A stretch of 46,759 nt of DNA, taken from assembly GCA_014377455.1 (NCBI GenBank), contig JACMPO010000045.1:1-46759 (forward strand), in the 5' to 3' direction. Positions 1 through 9,112 of this stretch are shown here, one piece after another. This DNA is from Flavobacterium sp. Lineage in GTDB: Bacteria > Bacteroidota > Bacteroidia > Flavobacteriales > Flavobacteriaceae. The position numbers and the translations under genes were made by a program. Position 1 is the first letter of the stretch. Every line of letters starts with the position of its first letter. A model generated the notes under the pieces. It made no database searches, had not been told where the DNA came from, and worked only from the letters and a program-made list of their open reading frames with translations.

Positions 1-237
1 AACAGCGCACAAGGTGATGCCAAAACCACCGACAAACTGGTAATAGTACTTTATGAAGAAACTACCAAAACGGTAGTGCAATCGTTAGATGCTGGTATGC
101 GTAACCAAGGTACAGCCAACGTTGTAGTCCCTGCGTTTTTAACAGGACGTAGCGTTCACGTTTGGGCTACTTTTGTTGCTAGTAACGATAAGCTGTACGC
201 AACCAGCCAATACCTAGGTACTGTTGTTATTGCATAA
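1..237 (+). CDS. DUF6266 family protein, C-terminal part (runs off left edge)
   Basis: Frame 1 is open from the first base to a TAA at 235-237, giving 78 residues of a C-terminus. The pattern matches my memory of the Bacteroidota DUF6266 family: a Lys/Thr/Asp segment leading into a beta strand (KLVIVLYEE), then a second strand ending in VHVWATFVAS, and a closing YLGTVVIA. The family is of unknown function, about 210 residues long and often present in several copies in Flavobacterium genomes. The start lies outside the window. A strong terminator follows, so this is the last gene of its transcript and is not linked to cas1. Confidence 0.7.
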   Translation, partial: NSAQGDAKTTDKLVIVLYEETTKTVVQSLDAGMRNQGTANVVVPAFLTGRSVHVWATFVASNDKLYATSQYLGTVVIA

Positions 238-283
238 TATTATTAACGGAGTTAGTTATACCGTAGTACAATTATGAACTGAG

Positions 284-319
284 ATCTCAAGTGTTAAAAA
301 AACACTTGGGATTTTTTTT
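284..319 (+). terminator. Rho-independent terminator after the DUF6266 gene
   Basis: A 12-bp stem (284-295 with 301-312, one G-T wobble) has a 5-nt A loop and is followed by a run of T on the plus strand. It lies 47 nt after the DUF6266 stop and separates that gene from the CRISPR-Cas locus. Confidence 0.85.
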
Positions 320-650
320 ATGTTTCTTGGTAACAACTTTTTAAAGAACAACCAGCTAAATGCTTCTTTTTGAATTACAGAAAGGGAAAATATTTTTTTG
401 TGTGTCAGATTATTATTAAGTTTGAGGATTACAAGAATTTATTTTTGTAAACAGTACGCTACTTGTCTCCATCTACAACTAAACGTTAGAACTAATAACC
501 GTAAAATAATTCAACCAACACTGCGGGTGATTCTATAAATAAATCTCAATAACATTTTAATATTTGTAATTATTATTGAAATAAAAAAATTTCCTTTAAA
601 TCATTTACTTATTGATTTTTAGTAATTTAGATATTTCTAATAATAAAATT
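320..650. other. Intergenic region upstream of cas1
   Basis: No convincing gene is visible. A plus-strand TAAGTTTG at 417-424 fits the Bacteroidota -7 consensus, but its best upstream TTTG (397-400) is only 16 nt away, so it is at most a weak promoter candidate for cas1-cas2. The last 60 bases before cas1 are extremely AT-rich. Confidence 0.4.
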
Positions 651-1535
651 ATGCTAAAAAAGACAATTTTACTCGAAAACAAAGCTTCATTAACAGGCAA
701 AAATTTACAGTTAGTTATTAAATCAGATATTAGAGAGAGTATCATTCCTATTGAAGACATTGGTTTTTTGGTTATTGACCATCCAGAGATTTATCTAAGT
801 ATTCCTGCAATGAATTTACTTATTGAAAATAATACTTCTGTGATTGTTTGCAATTCAAATCATTTGCCAAACGGAATGTTTTTAAATCTAAACAGTCATC
901 ATATTCAACAAGAAATTTTTAAAAACCAAATTGAGACTAGCATACCATTAAAAAAACAATTGTGGCAACAAACCATTATTGAGAAAATTACTAATCAAGG
1001 AATTTTGTTAGAAAAAATAACTAAAAGTAAAAATAGTTTTGAATTTTTAGCAAGCAAAGTTTTGAGTGGTGACAGCAGTAATATGGAAGGCGTTGCTGCC
1101 AGTCAGTATTGGAAATCTTTTTTTGAAGTAAAGTTTAAACGAGAACGGTTTGGCGATTATCCCAATAACTTTTTAAATTATGGTTATGCTATTCTTCGTG
1201 CGGCAACGGCAAGAGCTTTATCAGGAAGTGGATTATTGAACACACTAGGCATTCATCATAAAAGTAAATATAATGCTTTTGCTTTGGCTGATGATATTAT
1301 GGAACCTTTTCGCCCTATTGTGGATGAAAAGGTTTTTGAACTTATGCAAAACTATGACGAACAGGAATTGAACACGGTTCTTAAATCGGAGCTTTTGCAA
1401 ATACTAACCCGAACTGTTTACTTCAAAGAGGAAAAAAGTCCTTTGATGGTTGCTCTTCAAAAAACAGCTAGTTCGTTACAACAATGTTATACAGGCGAAA
1501 GAAAGAAAATAAAATATCCAAAATTATGGAGCTAA
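651..1535 (+). CDS. cas1: Type II-C CRISPR-associated endonuclease Cas1
   Basis: Cas1 is the integrase of spacer acquisition and works with Cas2 at the array end. I chose the ATG at 651 (294 aa, MLKKTILLEN), because type II-C Cas1 proteins begin with this strand; a TTG at 612 would add 13 atypical residues. The N-terminal beta domain contains IPIEDIGFLVIDHPE, and the segment PLKKQLWQQ is characteristic of this subtype. The likely metal-binding residues are a Glu near residue 146 (MEGVAASQYW), a His near 203 (GIHHKS) and an Asp near 214-215 (LADDIMEPFRP). The stop overlaps the cas2 start by 10 nt, indicating translational coupling. No csn2 or cas4 is present, which supports II-C. Confidence 0.95.
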   Translation: MLKKTILLENKASLTGKNLQLVIKSDIRESIIPIEDIGFLVIDHPEIYLSIPAMNLLIENNTSVIVCNSNHLPNGMFLNLNSHHIQQEIFKNQIETSIPLKKQLWQQTIIEKITNQGILLEKITKSKNSFEFLASKVLSGDSSNMEGVAASQYWKSFFEVKFKRERFGDYPNNFLNYGYAILRAATARALSGSGLLNTLGIHHKSKYNAFALADDIMEPFRPIVDEKVFELMQNYDEQELNTVLKSELLQILTRTVYFKEEKSPLMVALQKTASSLQQCYTGERKKIKYPKLWS

Positions 1536-1855
1536 ACGGATACCGAATTATGTGGCTATTTGTATTTTTTGATTTACCGACCGAAACAAAGAAAGACAAA
1601 AAGAATGCGTCTGGATTTAGAAACAACTTGCTTAAAGATGGTTTCAGTATGATGCAATATTCTGTTTACGTGCGTCATTGTGCCAGTAGCGAAAGTGCCG
1701 ATGTGCACGAAAAACGAATCCACCGATTATTGCCGCCCTTAGGTAAAGTAAGCGTACTTAGAATAACCGATAAACAATTTGGCAATATCCTTAACTTTTG
1801 GGGTAAAGCCGAAGTGCCAAAAGCACCACAACCTACACAATTAGAATTGTTTTGA
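1526..1855 (+). CDS. cas2: CRISPR-associated protein Cas2
   Basis: Cas2 is the dimeric structural partner of Cas1 in spacer acquisition. The ATG at 1526 gives 109 aa (MELNGYRIMWLFVFFDLP) and overlaps the end of cas1 by 10 nt; an earlier ATG at 1484 lies deep inside cas1 and adds a basic tail foreign to the family. Seen: the first ferredoxin-fold strand with the conserved Asp (FFDLP), the SVYVRHC strand and the terminal QLELF typical of Bacteroidota type II Cas2. The last bases of the gene, including the stop, are also present in the duplicated flank at 2095. Confidence 0.95.
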   Translation: MELNGYRIMWLFVFFDLPTETKKDKKNASGFRNNLLKDGFSMMQYSVYVRHCASSESADVHEKRIHRLLPPLGKVSVLRITDKQFGNILNFWGKAEVPKAPQPTQLELF

Positions 1856-1859
1856 ATTA

Positions 1860-1910
1860 AAAAAATGCTTCAATCTTGCCTTATCACTGCAAAAAAGAAG
1901 CATTTTTTTT
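1860..1910 (+). terminator. Terminator after cas2 (first of two copies)
   Basis: A 12-bp stem (1860-1871 with 1897-1908, arms AAAAAATGCTTC and GAAGCATTTTTT) follows cas2 by a few bases. The A-rich and T-rich sides would allow it to act in both directions, stopping cas1-cas2 transcripts and also any minus-strand transcript leaving the array. A second copy lies at 2103-2152. Confidence 0.75.
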
Positions 1911-1961
1911 ATACGATATTTTACTTTATTCTCTTGATTATTAGAAGCTAACAGCGCAACT

Positions 1962-2092
1962 AATATCGTGTTCTCTAATCTTTAATCAAATCGAAAAATT
2001 TGAAATATTTGAATAGAAAATGAGGGTTACTATTTTTTCGATTCACAAACACTCCGCTAAAAAATAACCACTTGGTGTTTGTAAACCACAAC
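1962..2092 (-). repeat. Vestigial CRISPR repeat split by a 92-nt insertion
   Basis: Positions 1962-1990 match 29 nt of the array repeat. The match then breaks, and the remaining repeat end (AAACCACAAC) is found at 2083-2092. The 92 nt between (1991-2082) contain two inverted repeats: ATCGAAAAAT with ATTTTTTCGAT (ends near 1990 and 2042), and ACAAACAC with GTGTTTGT (about 2045 and 2075). AAA is present on both sides, consistent with a 3-bp target duplication or with chance. I do not recognise the inserted sequence. Confidence 0.7.
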
Positions 2093-2204
2093 ACTTTGAA
2101 TTAAAAAAATGCTTCAATCTTGCCTTATCACTGCAAAAAAGAAGCATTTTTTATCACGATATAACCCTTTATTTGCTTGACTATTAGAAGCTAACGGCGT
2201 AACT

Positions 2205-4481
2205 AATATCGTGTTCTCTAATCTTTAATCAAACCACAACTATGCCGTGCGGTTTTGTGCAAATTGAATCAATATCGTGTTCTCTAATCTTTAATCAAAC
2301 CACAACATTTCAATAACACCGACATTGTTGGATGCAATATCGTGTTCTCTAATCTTTAATCAAACCACAACTACACGACGTAACGCTGTTATTCCTCTTA
2401 TAATATCGTGTTCTCTAATCTTTAATCAAACCACAACTGTTCCCGCTACGGCTAATTGAAAATTGTTAATATCGTGTTCTCTAATCTTTAATCAAACCAC
2501 AACCGTTTGAACGTGCAGGTAGTTGGATAATTAAATATCGTGTTCTCTAATCTTTAATCAAACCACAACATAAGCTGAATCACAAACTACTTCTTTTGTA
2601 ATATCGTGTTCTCTAATCTTTAATCAAACCACAACAGTCCTTTCATCCAATCGAGGTCTTTATCAATATCGTGTTCTCTAATCTTTAATCAAACCACAAC
2701 TTACGCTTGCCTTGGCGGTAATCGTTACAAAATATCGTGTTCTCTAATCTTTAATCAAACCACAACACGCATGAGTTATTTTGGATTGAAGCAGTAAATA
2801 TCGTGTTCTCTAATCTTTAATCAAACCACAACAAACTTATCGTTTCAAATTCAATATTCCTGAATATCGTGTTCTCTAATCTTTAATCAAACCACAACCA
2901 GAAGCGGAAGGCTCACGAAATGAGTTTAAATATCGTGTTCTCTAATCTTTAATCAAACCACAACACAACTATCGCTGCGATAACCAACCCTATTAATATC
3001 GTGTTCTCTAATCTTTAATCAAACCACAACACCCTATTTACTTTGTGTCGAAAGGATTAAATATCGTGTTCTCTAATCTTTAATCAAACCACAACGTCTG
3101 CTTTTGATAACAACGCTTTCGGCATAATATCGTGTTCTCTAAGCTTTAATCAAACCACAACTATCGCTTGTAAACGAACCAGCGATGGAATAATATCGTG
3201 TTCTCTAATCTTTAATCAAACCACAACCTTAATAATTGTTCTTTAGTAAGTGAGCAGAATATCGTGTTCTCTAATCTTTAATCAAACCACAACAAGCCTT
3301 CCGTTCCGTTGTATTTTTCTATGAATATCGTGTTCTCTAATCTTTAACCAAACCCCAACGGTAAAGATTTACTTAACGACTTTTATAAAAATATCGTGTT
3401 CTCTAATCTTTAATCAAACCACAACCCTAGCTTTTAATAACACAACTGATGTTATAATATCGTGTTCTCTAATCTTTAATCAAACCACAACCCATGAGGG
3501 TGTTGCTGGTATAGCCTGATTAATATCGTGTTCTCTAATCTTTAATCAAACCACAACTATAAGGTATGAAGATAACCATACCCACTAAATATCGTGTTCT
3601 CTAATCTTTAATCAAACCACAACGCCTACTTGCTTCCAAGTTGCTAGAGTAATAATATCGTGTTCTCTAATCTTTAATCAAACCACAACTAGTACGTGTA
3701 AATTGGCTCGTGAATTACGAATATCGTGTTCTCTAATCTTTAATCAAACCACAACAGTTCCGCTGTTATTTATATCAATCCCGTAAATATCGTGTTCTCT
3801 AATCTTTAATCAAACCACAACTTAGTGATGTATTGCCTTTGATTAAAGATAAATATCGTGTTCTCTAATCTTTAATCAAACCACAACCACAGCAATACTA
3901 TATCTGACACGCAATTAAATATCGTGTTCTCTAATCTTTAATCAAACCACAACTATAACTTATTCTGGTGATGACAGCGGAATAATATCGTGTTCTCTAA
4001 TCTTTAACCAAACCACAACTTATGATTTACAAACTCTTTTATCAATAGCAATATCGTGTTCTCTAATCTTTAATCAAACCACAACTATCGATTCGGTTAT
4101 AGTTGCTATTGTGTCAATATCGTGTTCTCTAATCTTTAATCAAACCACAACATAGTTCATTCAACCTATTTTGTATTTTATAATATCGTGTTCTCTAATC
4201 TTTAATCAAACCACAACCCTCGAGGTTGGTCTGAGAATGACAGACGTAATATCGTGTTCTCTAATCTTTAATCAAACCACAACTAACCAACCTTCTGCTT
4301 CTAACTTCTTTTTAATATCGTGTTCTCTAATCTTTAATCAAACCACAACGACAAAGGCAAAGTATTTAGTTGCTTTGCTAATATCGTGTTCTCTAATCTT
4401 TAATCAAACCACAACTAATAACTCGTCTGCGTGTACCAATATCAAAATATCGTGTTCTCTAATCTTTAATCAAACCACAAC
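2205..4481 (-). CRISPR. Type II-C CRISPR array, 35 repeats and 34 spacers
   Basis: Thirty-five 36-nt repeats were counted from 2205 to 4481, with spacers of 30 nt (29 in three cases: 2307, 2636, 3031). In crRNA sense, on the minus strand, the repeat starts GTTGTGGTTTG and ends ACACGATATT. This orientation is set by the type II GTTG start and by complementarity to the tracrRNA at 9121. Repeats are identical except those at 3126 (one change), 3324 (two changes) and 3984 (one change; the same T-to-C as in the 3324 repeat). Transcription would run from the cas9 side toward cas2. A TAATTTTG box on the minus strand at 4656-4663 has no -33 partner at normal spacing, so the array promoter is undetermined; read-through from cas9 is possible. 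No spacer obviously matches elsewhere in the window. Confidence 0.97.
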
Positions 4482-4536
4482 TGTAAGTTACTGCATCTTT
4501 TGCAAGGCAGATGCCATAACTTCCAGTTGTGGTTTG
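4471..4536. repeat. Fold-back hairpin joining the outermost repeat to its flank
   Basis: The last 11 nt of the cas9-side repeat plus 9 nt of flank (4471-4490) pair with 4517-4536 at 19 of 20 positions. Inside lies a second stem, GCATCT 4493-4498 with AGATGC 4509-4514, and a 10-nt loop. The right arm therefore contains GTTGTGGTTTG, an inverted copy of the repeat end. In minus-strand RNA this hairpin would form at the entry to the array and mask the 5' part of the first transcribed repeat. Confidence 0.85.
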
Positions 4537-4666
4537 GCTGTTTAAAATTATGAAAATCTTATGTCAAAGAACTTTTTGAGTACTCTTGTCATTCCGACAA
4601 AGGAGGAATCTCATATTAATTTACTTTATGCAATTTTTCCTTATTGGCGAAATGACAAAATTATAA

Positions 4667-7600
4667 TTATATCTTCTCAAATTTACCCGAAGGCATAACT
4701 TTAAAATCAATTCCTTCTACAAAAGCAGTTAACTGATTTTGATTCATTTTTCTTGTTGGTTTATTTTCTCCTAATTTAAAAATCCCGTCCGGTTTAAAAT
4801 TATCTTTTTTTATTTCATCTGCCTTTCGAGCCTCTTTATGAAACCTTAACATAATAACTCCATATTCAAATTCATTATTACCTGACTTAATTCTTTGAAT
4901 TGACAATCCCTCAATAATATAAATCCTTCCTTTAAAATCAATAATTTCAGTAATATCTTTTGGGGTTTCAACATCTTTATCATAAAAAACAACTTGTTGA
5001 CCACGCTTTAAAACTACATCTCGATTATTGCTTTTAGCAATAGGTATTTGAACTTTTTTGCCTTTAACTTCTTTTTCTTTGTTTAAAGGATAATATCCTT
5101 GGCCTTGTTTAATAAGTTTAGCTAAATTGAAATTATTAATTAATTCAAAATCACGTTTTCCATCAAGCTCATATAAAGCCATACAATAGTTTTCATCATT
5201 CTGCCCATACACCTTTTGCTTATGTTCGTGTCTTGATTTTGACAACGCACTATGCTCTTTAATTTGCAATGGGTTTTTAACCGAGTTAGCATATAATCGT
5301 ACTTTGTTAATAGCTATTCCTTTTGATTCATTCATCCAAACCGTTCCGTCAAGTTTGTTTTTTTGTTGCGCATTAGAAGAAATTAGTAATACTTTATTAG
5401 CGATAGCTTCTTTTACTTTTTCTTTTACAACTTCATCTACAATACTTTCAACATCAGTGGCTTTGATACTTTCCAAATCCTTGCGAATCACATATCGAAT
5501 TTCCTCAATATTCAATGGGTTTTTAATCGCTCCATAAATACTATCCTGATGTAACGAACCACGAACAGTATCACCTTGTTGTAATCTCGGAATCCGTTCT
5601 CCTTTATTATTTAGCTTATAAATCACTTTCCCGTGTGCATCTTTTTTAGCAATCGTTTTACCTGTTGCATCATTTTCCACTTCGGCTACATATTGTTTCT
5701 TTCCTCTAATTCTAATTATTTTTTTAGATTGTTTCTTGACATTATCGGGCGTATGATGCGAAACCAATATTTCTTCCTCTAACTTTTTCAAATCTTCGGT
5801 AAATGTCTTCCACGGTTTGGATTGCTCTAATAATGCTTTAACCGCTTTGTAGTTTTCTTTTTCGGTATCATCCTCTAAACCCCAAGCACTTGCCATAACA
5901 TCATATTTGTCCTTGGTCATACAAGCTATAGTAATAGCATCTATAGTATGATGGGTGTGTTTACTTCGGTCTTTAATTTCATAATACTTTTTGTCATCTT
6001 TAATATATGAGGGTTGCAATCCCCAAATTTTTCTAAACTCGGCAACCATTCCGCCTTTTACACTATCTACTCTATTAAAATAAGAGTTAAGATAAGCACG
6101 AGAATATTTAGTAATAATCCCTGTATCTGGAATTTGACTGTTTTTAAAACCTACTTTTGGTTCTTCCCAAATAAAACGTTCGTATTTTCCTTTAAGATAA
6201 TCCCGTTTTAAAGTCAAATAATGTCTTCTTCTTATTTTTTTGTCTTTAGCTTCTTTGGTTGCTGCTGCTTTCGTTGATTTTAAAATTTGTTCTATTTCCC
6301 ATGTCATTTTTTCGGCTTCTTTTCTCCAATGGTCAACACGAAGTTTAATTTCTTCATGGTTAGTTAACTCAACAGGCATTTTATTTTTCTTTACATCACG
6401 ATTAAAACGTTGACTGCAAAGCGTTTTATTCATTAAGGAGTTATCTTGTGAAATGCTTCTTGGAATAGTGTGTTCAATATCATAGTTTGGATTGGCTCCA
6501 ATAATATCACATATACTAATGTTTCGACCTTCTTCATATATCTCTTTTCGGTCTTGTTCAATCCATAATTGATAACGTAACAAATCATCTTCGGTAGGTT
6601 CAATTTCTTTTTTGCATTCTTCAAAATAGAGTTTCTTGATTTCTTCTCTATATTTTTCACGGTCTTTTTTATTGTCATTTTGAAAATCTTGAATAGCTTT
6701 ACGTTTGTTAGCATCATTCAACTCACGAGCTAACTCGATATGAACTTTAGTTTTTTCATCAACCAATCCTTCCACTATTAAAGTGTTCAATACTTTGCGC
6801 AATTGGTGCAAAGCGCGCATTGCCATTGGGTTTTTAATCGATGAAATTAATGGACTTCCTAAAACTACTTTTTCATTGCCAAACTCATCTTTGATAATCT
6901 TCTTTTTAAAAACTTCAATGTCTGATGGATGGTATAATTTATTTAAACGGTTTTGATTACTACAATAGATTTCCCCATCTTCATTTTCGCCTTTTAAAAA
7001 CTCAACTACTTTTTCGTCTAATCTTTTAATAGTGATGTATTCGTATTTTTTTAATTGCTCTAGAAATTTTGGAAACAACTCTTCTATAATAGCTTTTTGA
7101 TTTTCATTATTTCTAAAAACATAGACTACTTTTTTTTCTAAATCTGATTTGTATGTTGCTTCTGCTTCTTTAGAATAATAACAATTATCAACTTTGCAAT
7201 CTTTAATTAATCCGTTGATAATTTCTAATTTGATATTTTCAAAAGTATTGTTGTCAATAAGTTCAGCTATTTTGTTTTGAATATACAAACGCTCTTGTGG
7301 ATTTTTCCAAATGTGCTCGTCCACAATGTTCTCGATATTAGCCATAAATACTGCATGAGAATATAATAACCCTTGCTTTAAATAAGGTGTTATTTTTGTA
7401 ATAGCATTCAAACTTAAACTAGCAAAATCTTTTTTCAATCTTATTTTACTAAAAGAATTAGCTCGTTTATGGTCTAATTCCAATTTCTCTTTAGCATACT
7501 CCTCTAAATAAATATCAGATGTTGAAACAGAAAGCAAATGCCAAATGTCTTTATAATCAACAGTTCTGCTTAATGTTTCATTTTTAGCATTTTTAGTTTG

Positions 7601-9007
7601 ATATTTCCATTGCTTTGTATTCCAATCCTCGCCAAATACATTTTTTAATGAAGCAGAAACTACACAACCCGAAACAGTATCTTTTGCTTTATAATTAAAT
7701 AAATAATTTACTGCTTGTGCATTTGTAGATTTGTAAAACTCAAAAGTTGCGTCTTTACTTATTAGTTCTTTGGCTAAATCTTCAAAATTAAAATTGTCTT
7801 TTTTTCTTAAGAATTTAGGAATCAATCTTTGTTTTTCGTCTGAAGTTAAAAAGCGAAGTTTTTCATCTTCTGGAGTTTTAATTTTAATAGTATTGATATA
7901 GGACCACATTCTGTATTCCTCAAAATCTGGATGGGATATTGCGCAACGGGTTTTACTTTTTTCTAAAGAGCATTTTCCAATCAAACCTTTTTGTGATTTC
8001 AACGGACGTTGAAAAAATATTGCTCTGTATAAAGCTTTAGCTAAATTGGTGTATCGTTTTTCAGGTAATTTTTCCTCCTTATTAATTCCTATTATTCCTT
8101 GCTTTTCGCAAATGACTTCAAACTCTTTTAAGTAATGCTCTTCTCTGGCAGTATAATGATTTCTTATTTTTCCTTTGTTATATAAACTACTAAAATATTG
8201 CCCTAAAGTTTCAAAACCACCATCTTTAATGGCTTGCGAAATCTCTCCTATTTCTTGCTTAACTGCTCCTTGGTCTTCTTTTCTATTCAGTCGAGCAATT
8301 ACTTCAACTTTCGCTTTTTCAAAATCATTTGAGTTAATGATTTTTTCAAGAGCATTAAATAATGATTTTAACTTCTTTTCACCTTCATCTAAATCTTTTG
8401 AATTTTTATCAAGGATGTCTAATCCATCAAAATAATCTTTTACTTCAACTGCCAATTCATTTATAGTTTTAGCTTCTTCTATTCTACTTTCAATATTAGG
8501 AGCATGTTGCTCTATTATTCCATCTGCCGATTGGTCTAAACGATTACTCAAAAACCCTCTTCTTTGAGCAATATGATAGATGGCTCTTCCTAATTCATAA
8601 AGCGTTACTTTTTGTTTGCTTGCTTTATCTCTAAAAAAATAAGGATTGATATTTTGATCATCGTCAGTACGTAACCATTTTAGAAACTCTGGATTTAATG
8701 GATATTGTTTAAAACCAGATTTACGCCATTCTTCAACCTCTTCAACAGATAATGGACACATTCCATTTTCGGAAAGAATTTTCAAAGTTTCATACTTGCG
8801 AAGCTTTCTTCTCAACTTTATTTTTCTTGCACTTCTATATCCAGTTCTCTCAGCGGCTTTTGAACTTTCAATTCCTTTCTCCGATTTTACTCCTTCTGAA
8901 AAAATTCTTACTCCTTTATCTACCAGAGAAAATTCATTCTCATCTTTATCAACAATCGCCCAACCAATACTATTTGTCCCTAAATCCAATCCTAAAATCT
9001 TTGCCAT
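4667..9007 (-). CDS. cas9: CRISPR-associated endonuclease Cas9 (type II-C, large Bacteroidota form)
   Basis: This is the RNA-guided DNA endonuclease of the locus, 1446 aa, full length for Flavobacterium Cas9 and longer than the roughly 1000-1100 aa of proteobacterial II-C enzymes. RuvC-I is at the N-terminus (ILGLDLGTNSIGWAIVD, Asp8), followed by an Arg-rich bridge helix around 58-72. RuvC-II is KVHIELARE (Glu758). HNH is YDIEHTIP with His846, preceded by Glu845 where SpCas9 has Asp. RuvC-III is HHTIDA (His1020, Asp1023). All catalytic positions look intact and the frame is unbroken. The gene is convergent with cas1-cas2, with the array between them, and divergent from the tracrRNA; no clear promoter box was seen directly upstream. 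Confidence 0.97.
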   Translation of the reverse strand: MAKILGLDLGTNSIGWAIVDKDENEFSLVDKGVRIFSEGVKSEKGIESSKAAERTGYRSARKIKLRRKLRKYETLKILSENGMCPLSVEEVEEWRKSGFKQYPLNPEFLKWLRTDDDQNINPYFFRDKASKQKVTLYELGRAIYHIAQRRGFLSNRLDQSADGIIEQHAPNIESRIEEAKTINELAVEVKDYFDGLDILDKNSKDLDEGEKKLKSLFNALEKIINSNDFEKAKVEVIARLNRKEDQGAVKQEIGEISQAIKDGGFETLGQYFSSLYNKGKIRNHYTAREEHYLKEFEVICEKQGIIGINKEEKLPEKRYTNLAKALYRAIFFQRPLKSQKGLIGKCSLEKSKTRCAISHPDFEEYRMWSYINTIKIKTPEDEKLRFLTSDEKQRLIPKFLRKKDNFNFEDLAKELISKDATFEFYKSTNAQAVNYLFNYKAKDTVSGCVVSASLKNVFGEDWNTKQWKYQTKNAKNETLSRTVDYKDIWHLLSVSTSDIYLEEYAKEKLELDHKRANSFSKIRLKKDFASLSLNAITKITPYLKQGLLYSHAVFMANIENIVDEHIWKNPQERLYIQNKIAELIDNNTFENIKLEIINGLIKDCKVDNCYYSKEAEATYKSDLEKKVVYVFRNNENQKAIIEELFPKFLEQLKKYEYITIKRLDEKVVEFLKGENEDGEIYCSNQNRLNKLYHPSDIEVFKKKIIKDEFGNEKVVLGSPLISSIKNPMAMRALHQLRKVLNTLIVEGLVDEKTKVHIELARELNDANKRKAIQDFQNDNKKDREKYREEIKKLYFEECKKEIEPTEDDLLRYQLWIEQDRKEIYEEGRNISICDIIGANPNYDIEHTIPRSISQDNSLMNKTLCSQRFNRDVKKNKMPVELTNHEEIKLRVDHWRKEAEKMTWEIEQILKSTKAAATKEAKDKKIRRRHYLTLKRDYLKGKYERFIWEEPKVGFKNSQIPDTGIITKYSRAYLNSYFNRVDSVKGGMVAEFRKIWGLQPSYIKDDKKYYEIKDRSKHTHHTIDAITIACMTKDKYDVMASAWGLEDDTEKENYKAVKALLEQSKPWKTFTEDLKKLEEEILVSHHTPDNVKKQSKKIIRIRGKKQYVAEVENDATGKTIAKKDAHGKVIYKLNNKGERIPRLQQGDTVRGSLHQDSIYGAIKNPLNIEEIRYVIRKDLESIKATDVESIVDEVVKEKVKEAIANKVLLISSNAQQKNKLDGTVWMNESKGIAINKVRLYANSVKNPLQIKEHSALSKSRHEHKQKVYGQNDENYCMALYELDGKRDFELINNFNLAKLIKQGQGYYPLNKEKEVKGKKVQIPIAKSNNRDVVLKRGQQVVFYDKDVETPKDITEIIDFKGRIYIIEGLSIQRIKSGNNEFEYGVIMLRFHKEARKADEIKKDNFKPDGIFKLGENKPTRKMNQNQLTAFVEGIDFKVMPSGKFEKI

Positions 9008-9075
9008 ATCATTCTATTTTTTAACAAGTTTTAAAACTAAACAAAAAAAACTTAACCATTTTAAAGTTTATTGCA

Positions 9076-9106
9076 TTTGTTTATAATTATTTTTTCTATA
9101 CATTTG
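9076..9106 (+). promoter_or_regulatory. Promoter of the tracrRNA gene
   Basis: TTTG at 9076-9079 and TACATTTG at 9099-9106 are 19 nt apart, an exact Bacteroidota promoter (TTTG, N19, TAnnTTTG). It has the same geometry as the tRNA-Tyr promoter at 30966. Expected transcription start is about 9113, eight bases before the anti-repeat. Confidence 0.85.
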
Positions 9107-9112
9107 TTTTAG

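Larger units (their letters stand above)
1851..2240. repeat. Tandem duplication of the cas2-array junction
   Basis: The segment 1851-1990 (cas2 stop, terminator hairpin, about 90 nt of flank and the start of a CRISPR repeat) reappears at 2095-2233 with roughly 90 percent identity, offset by 243-244 nt. The closing motif just before the repeat, ATTAGAAGCTAAC followed by A/GGCG and ACT, is kept in both copies. The inner copy leads into the intact array; the outer copy leads into a broken repeat. Whether this side is the acquisition (leader) end or the trailer cannot be decided from sequence alone. Confidence 0.85.

Noticed and set aside
2205..4481. Promoter inside every CRISPR repeat: repeat TTTG followed 21 nt later by TATT, which would complete TAnnTTTG if the spacer began TTTG.
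   Set aside because: I checked the first four bases of all 34 spacers in crRNA sense; none is TTTG (closest TTTA, TTGT and TTGA). The repeat alone does not make a consensus promoter.
4171..4545. A 124-aa open frame across the end of the array.
   Set aside because: It consists of translated CRISPR repeats and spacers; the repeating ISCSLIFNQTTT gives it away.
4656..4663. Minus-strand TAATTTTG as promoter for the array.
   Set aside because: The nearest TTTG upstream is only 14 nt away and the site is at the very 3' edge of cas9; kept only as a remark.
4667..9007. Glu845 in place of Asp next to the HNH His of Cas9 as a sign of a nickase.
   Set aside because: The His and the other RuvC and HNH residues are intact, and an acidic residue is retained; I cannot claim loss of activity from this.
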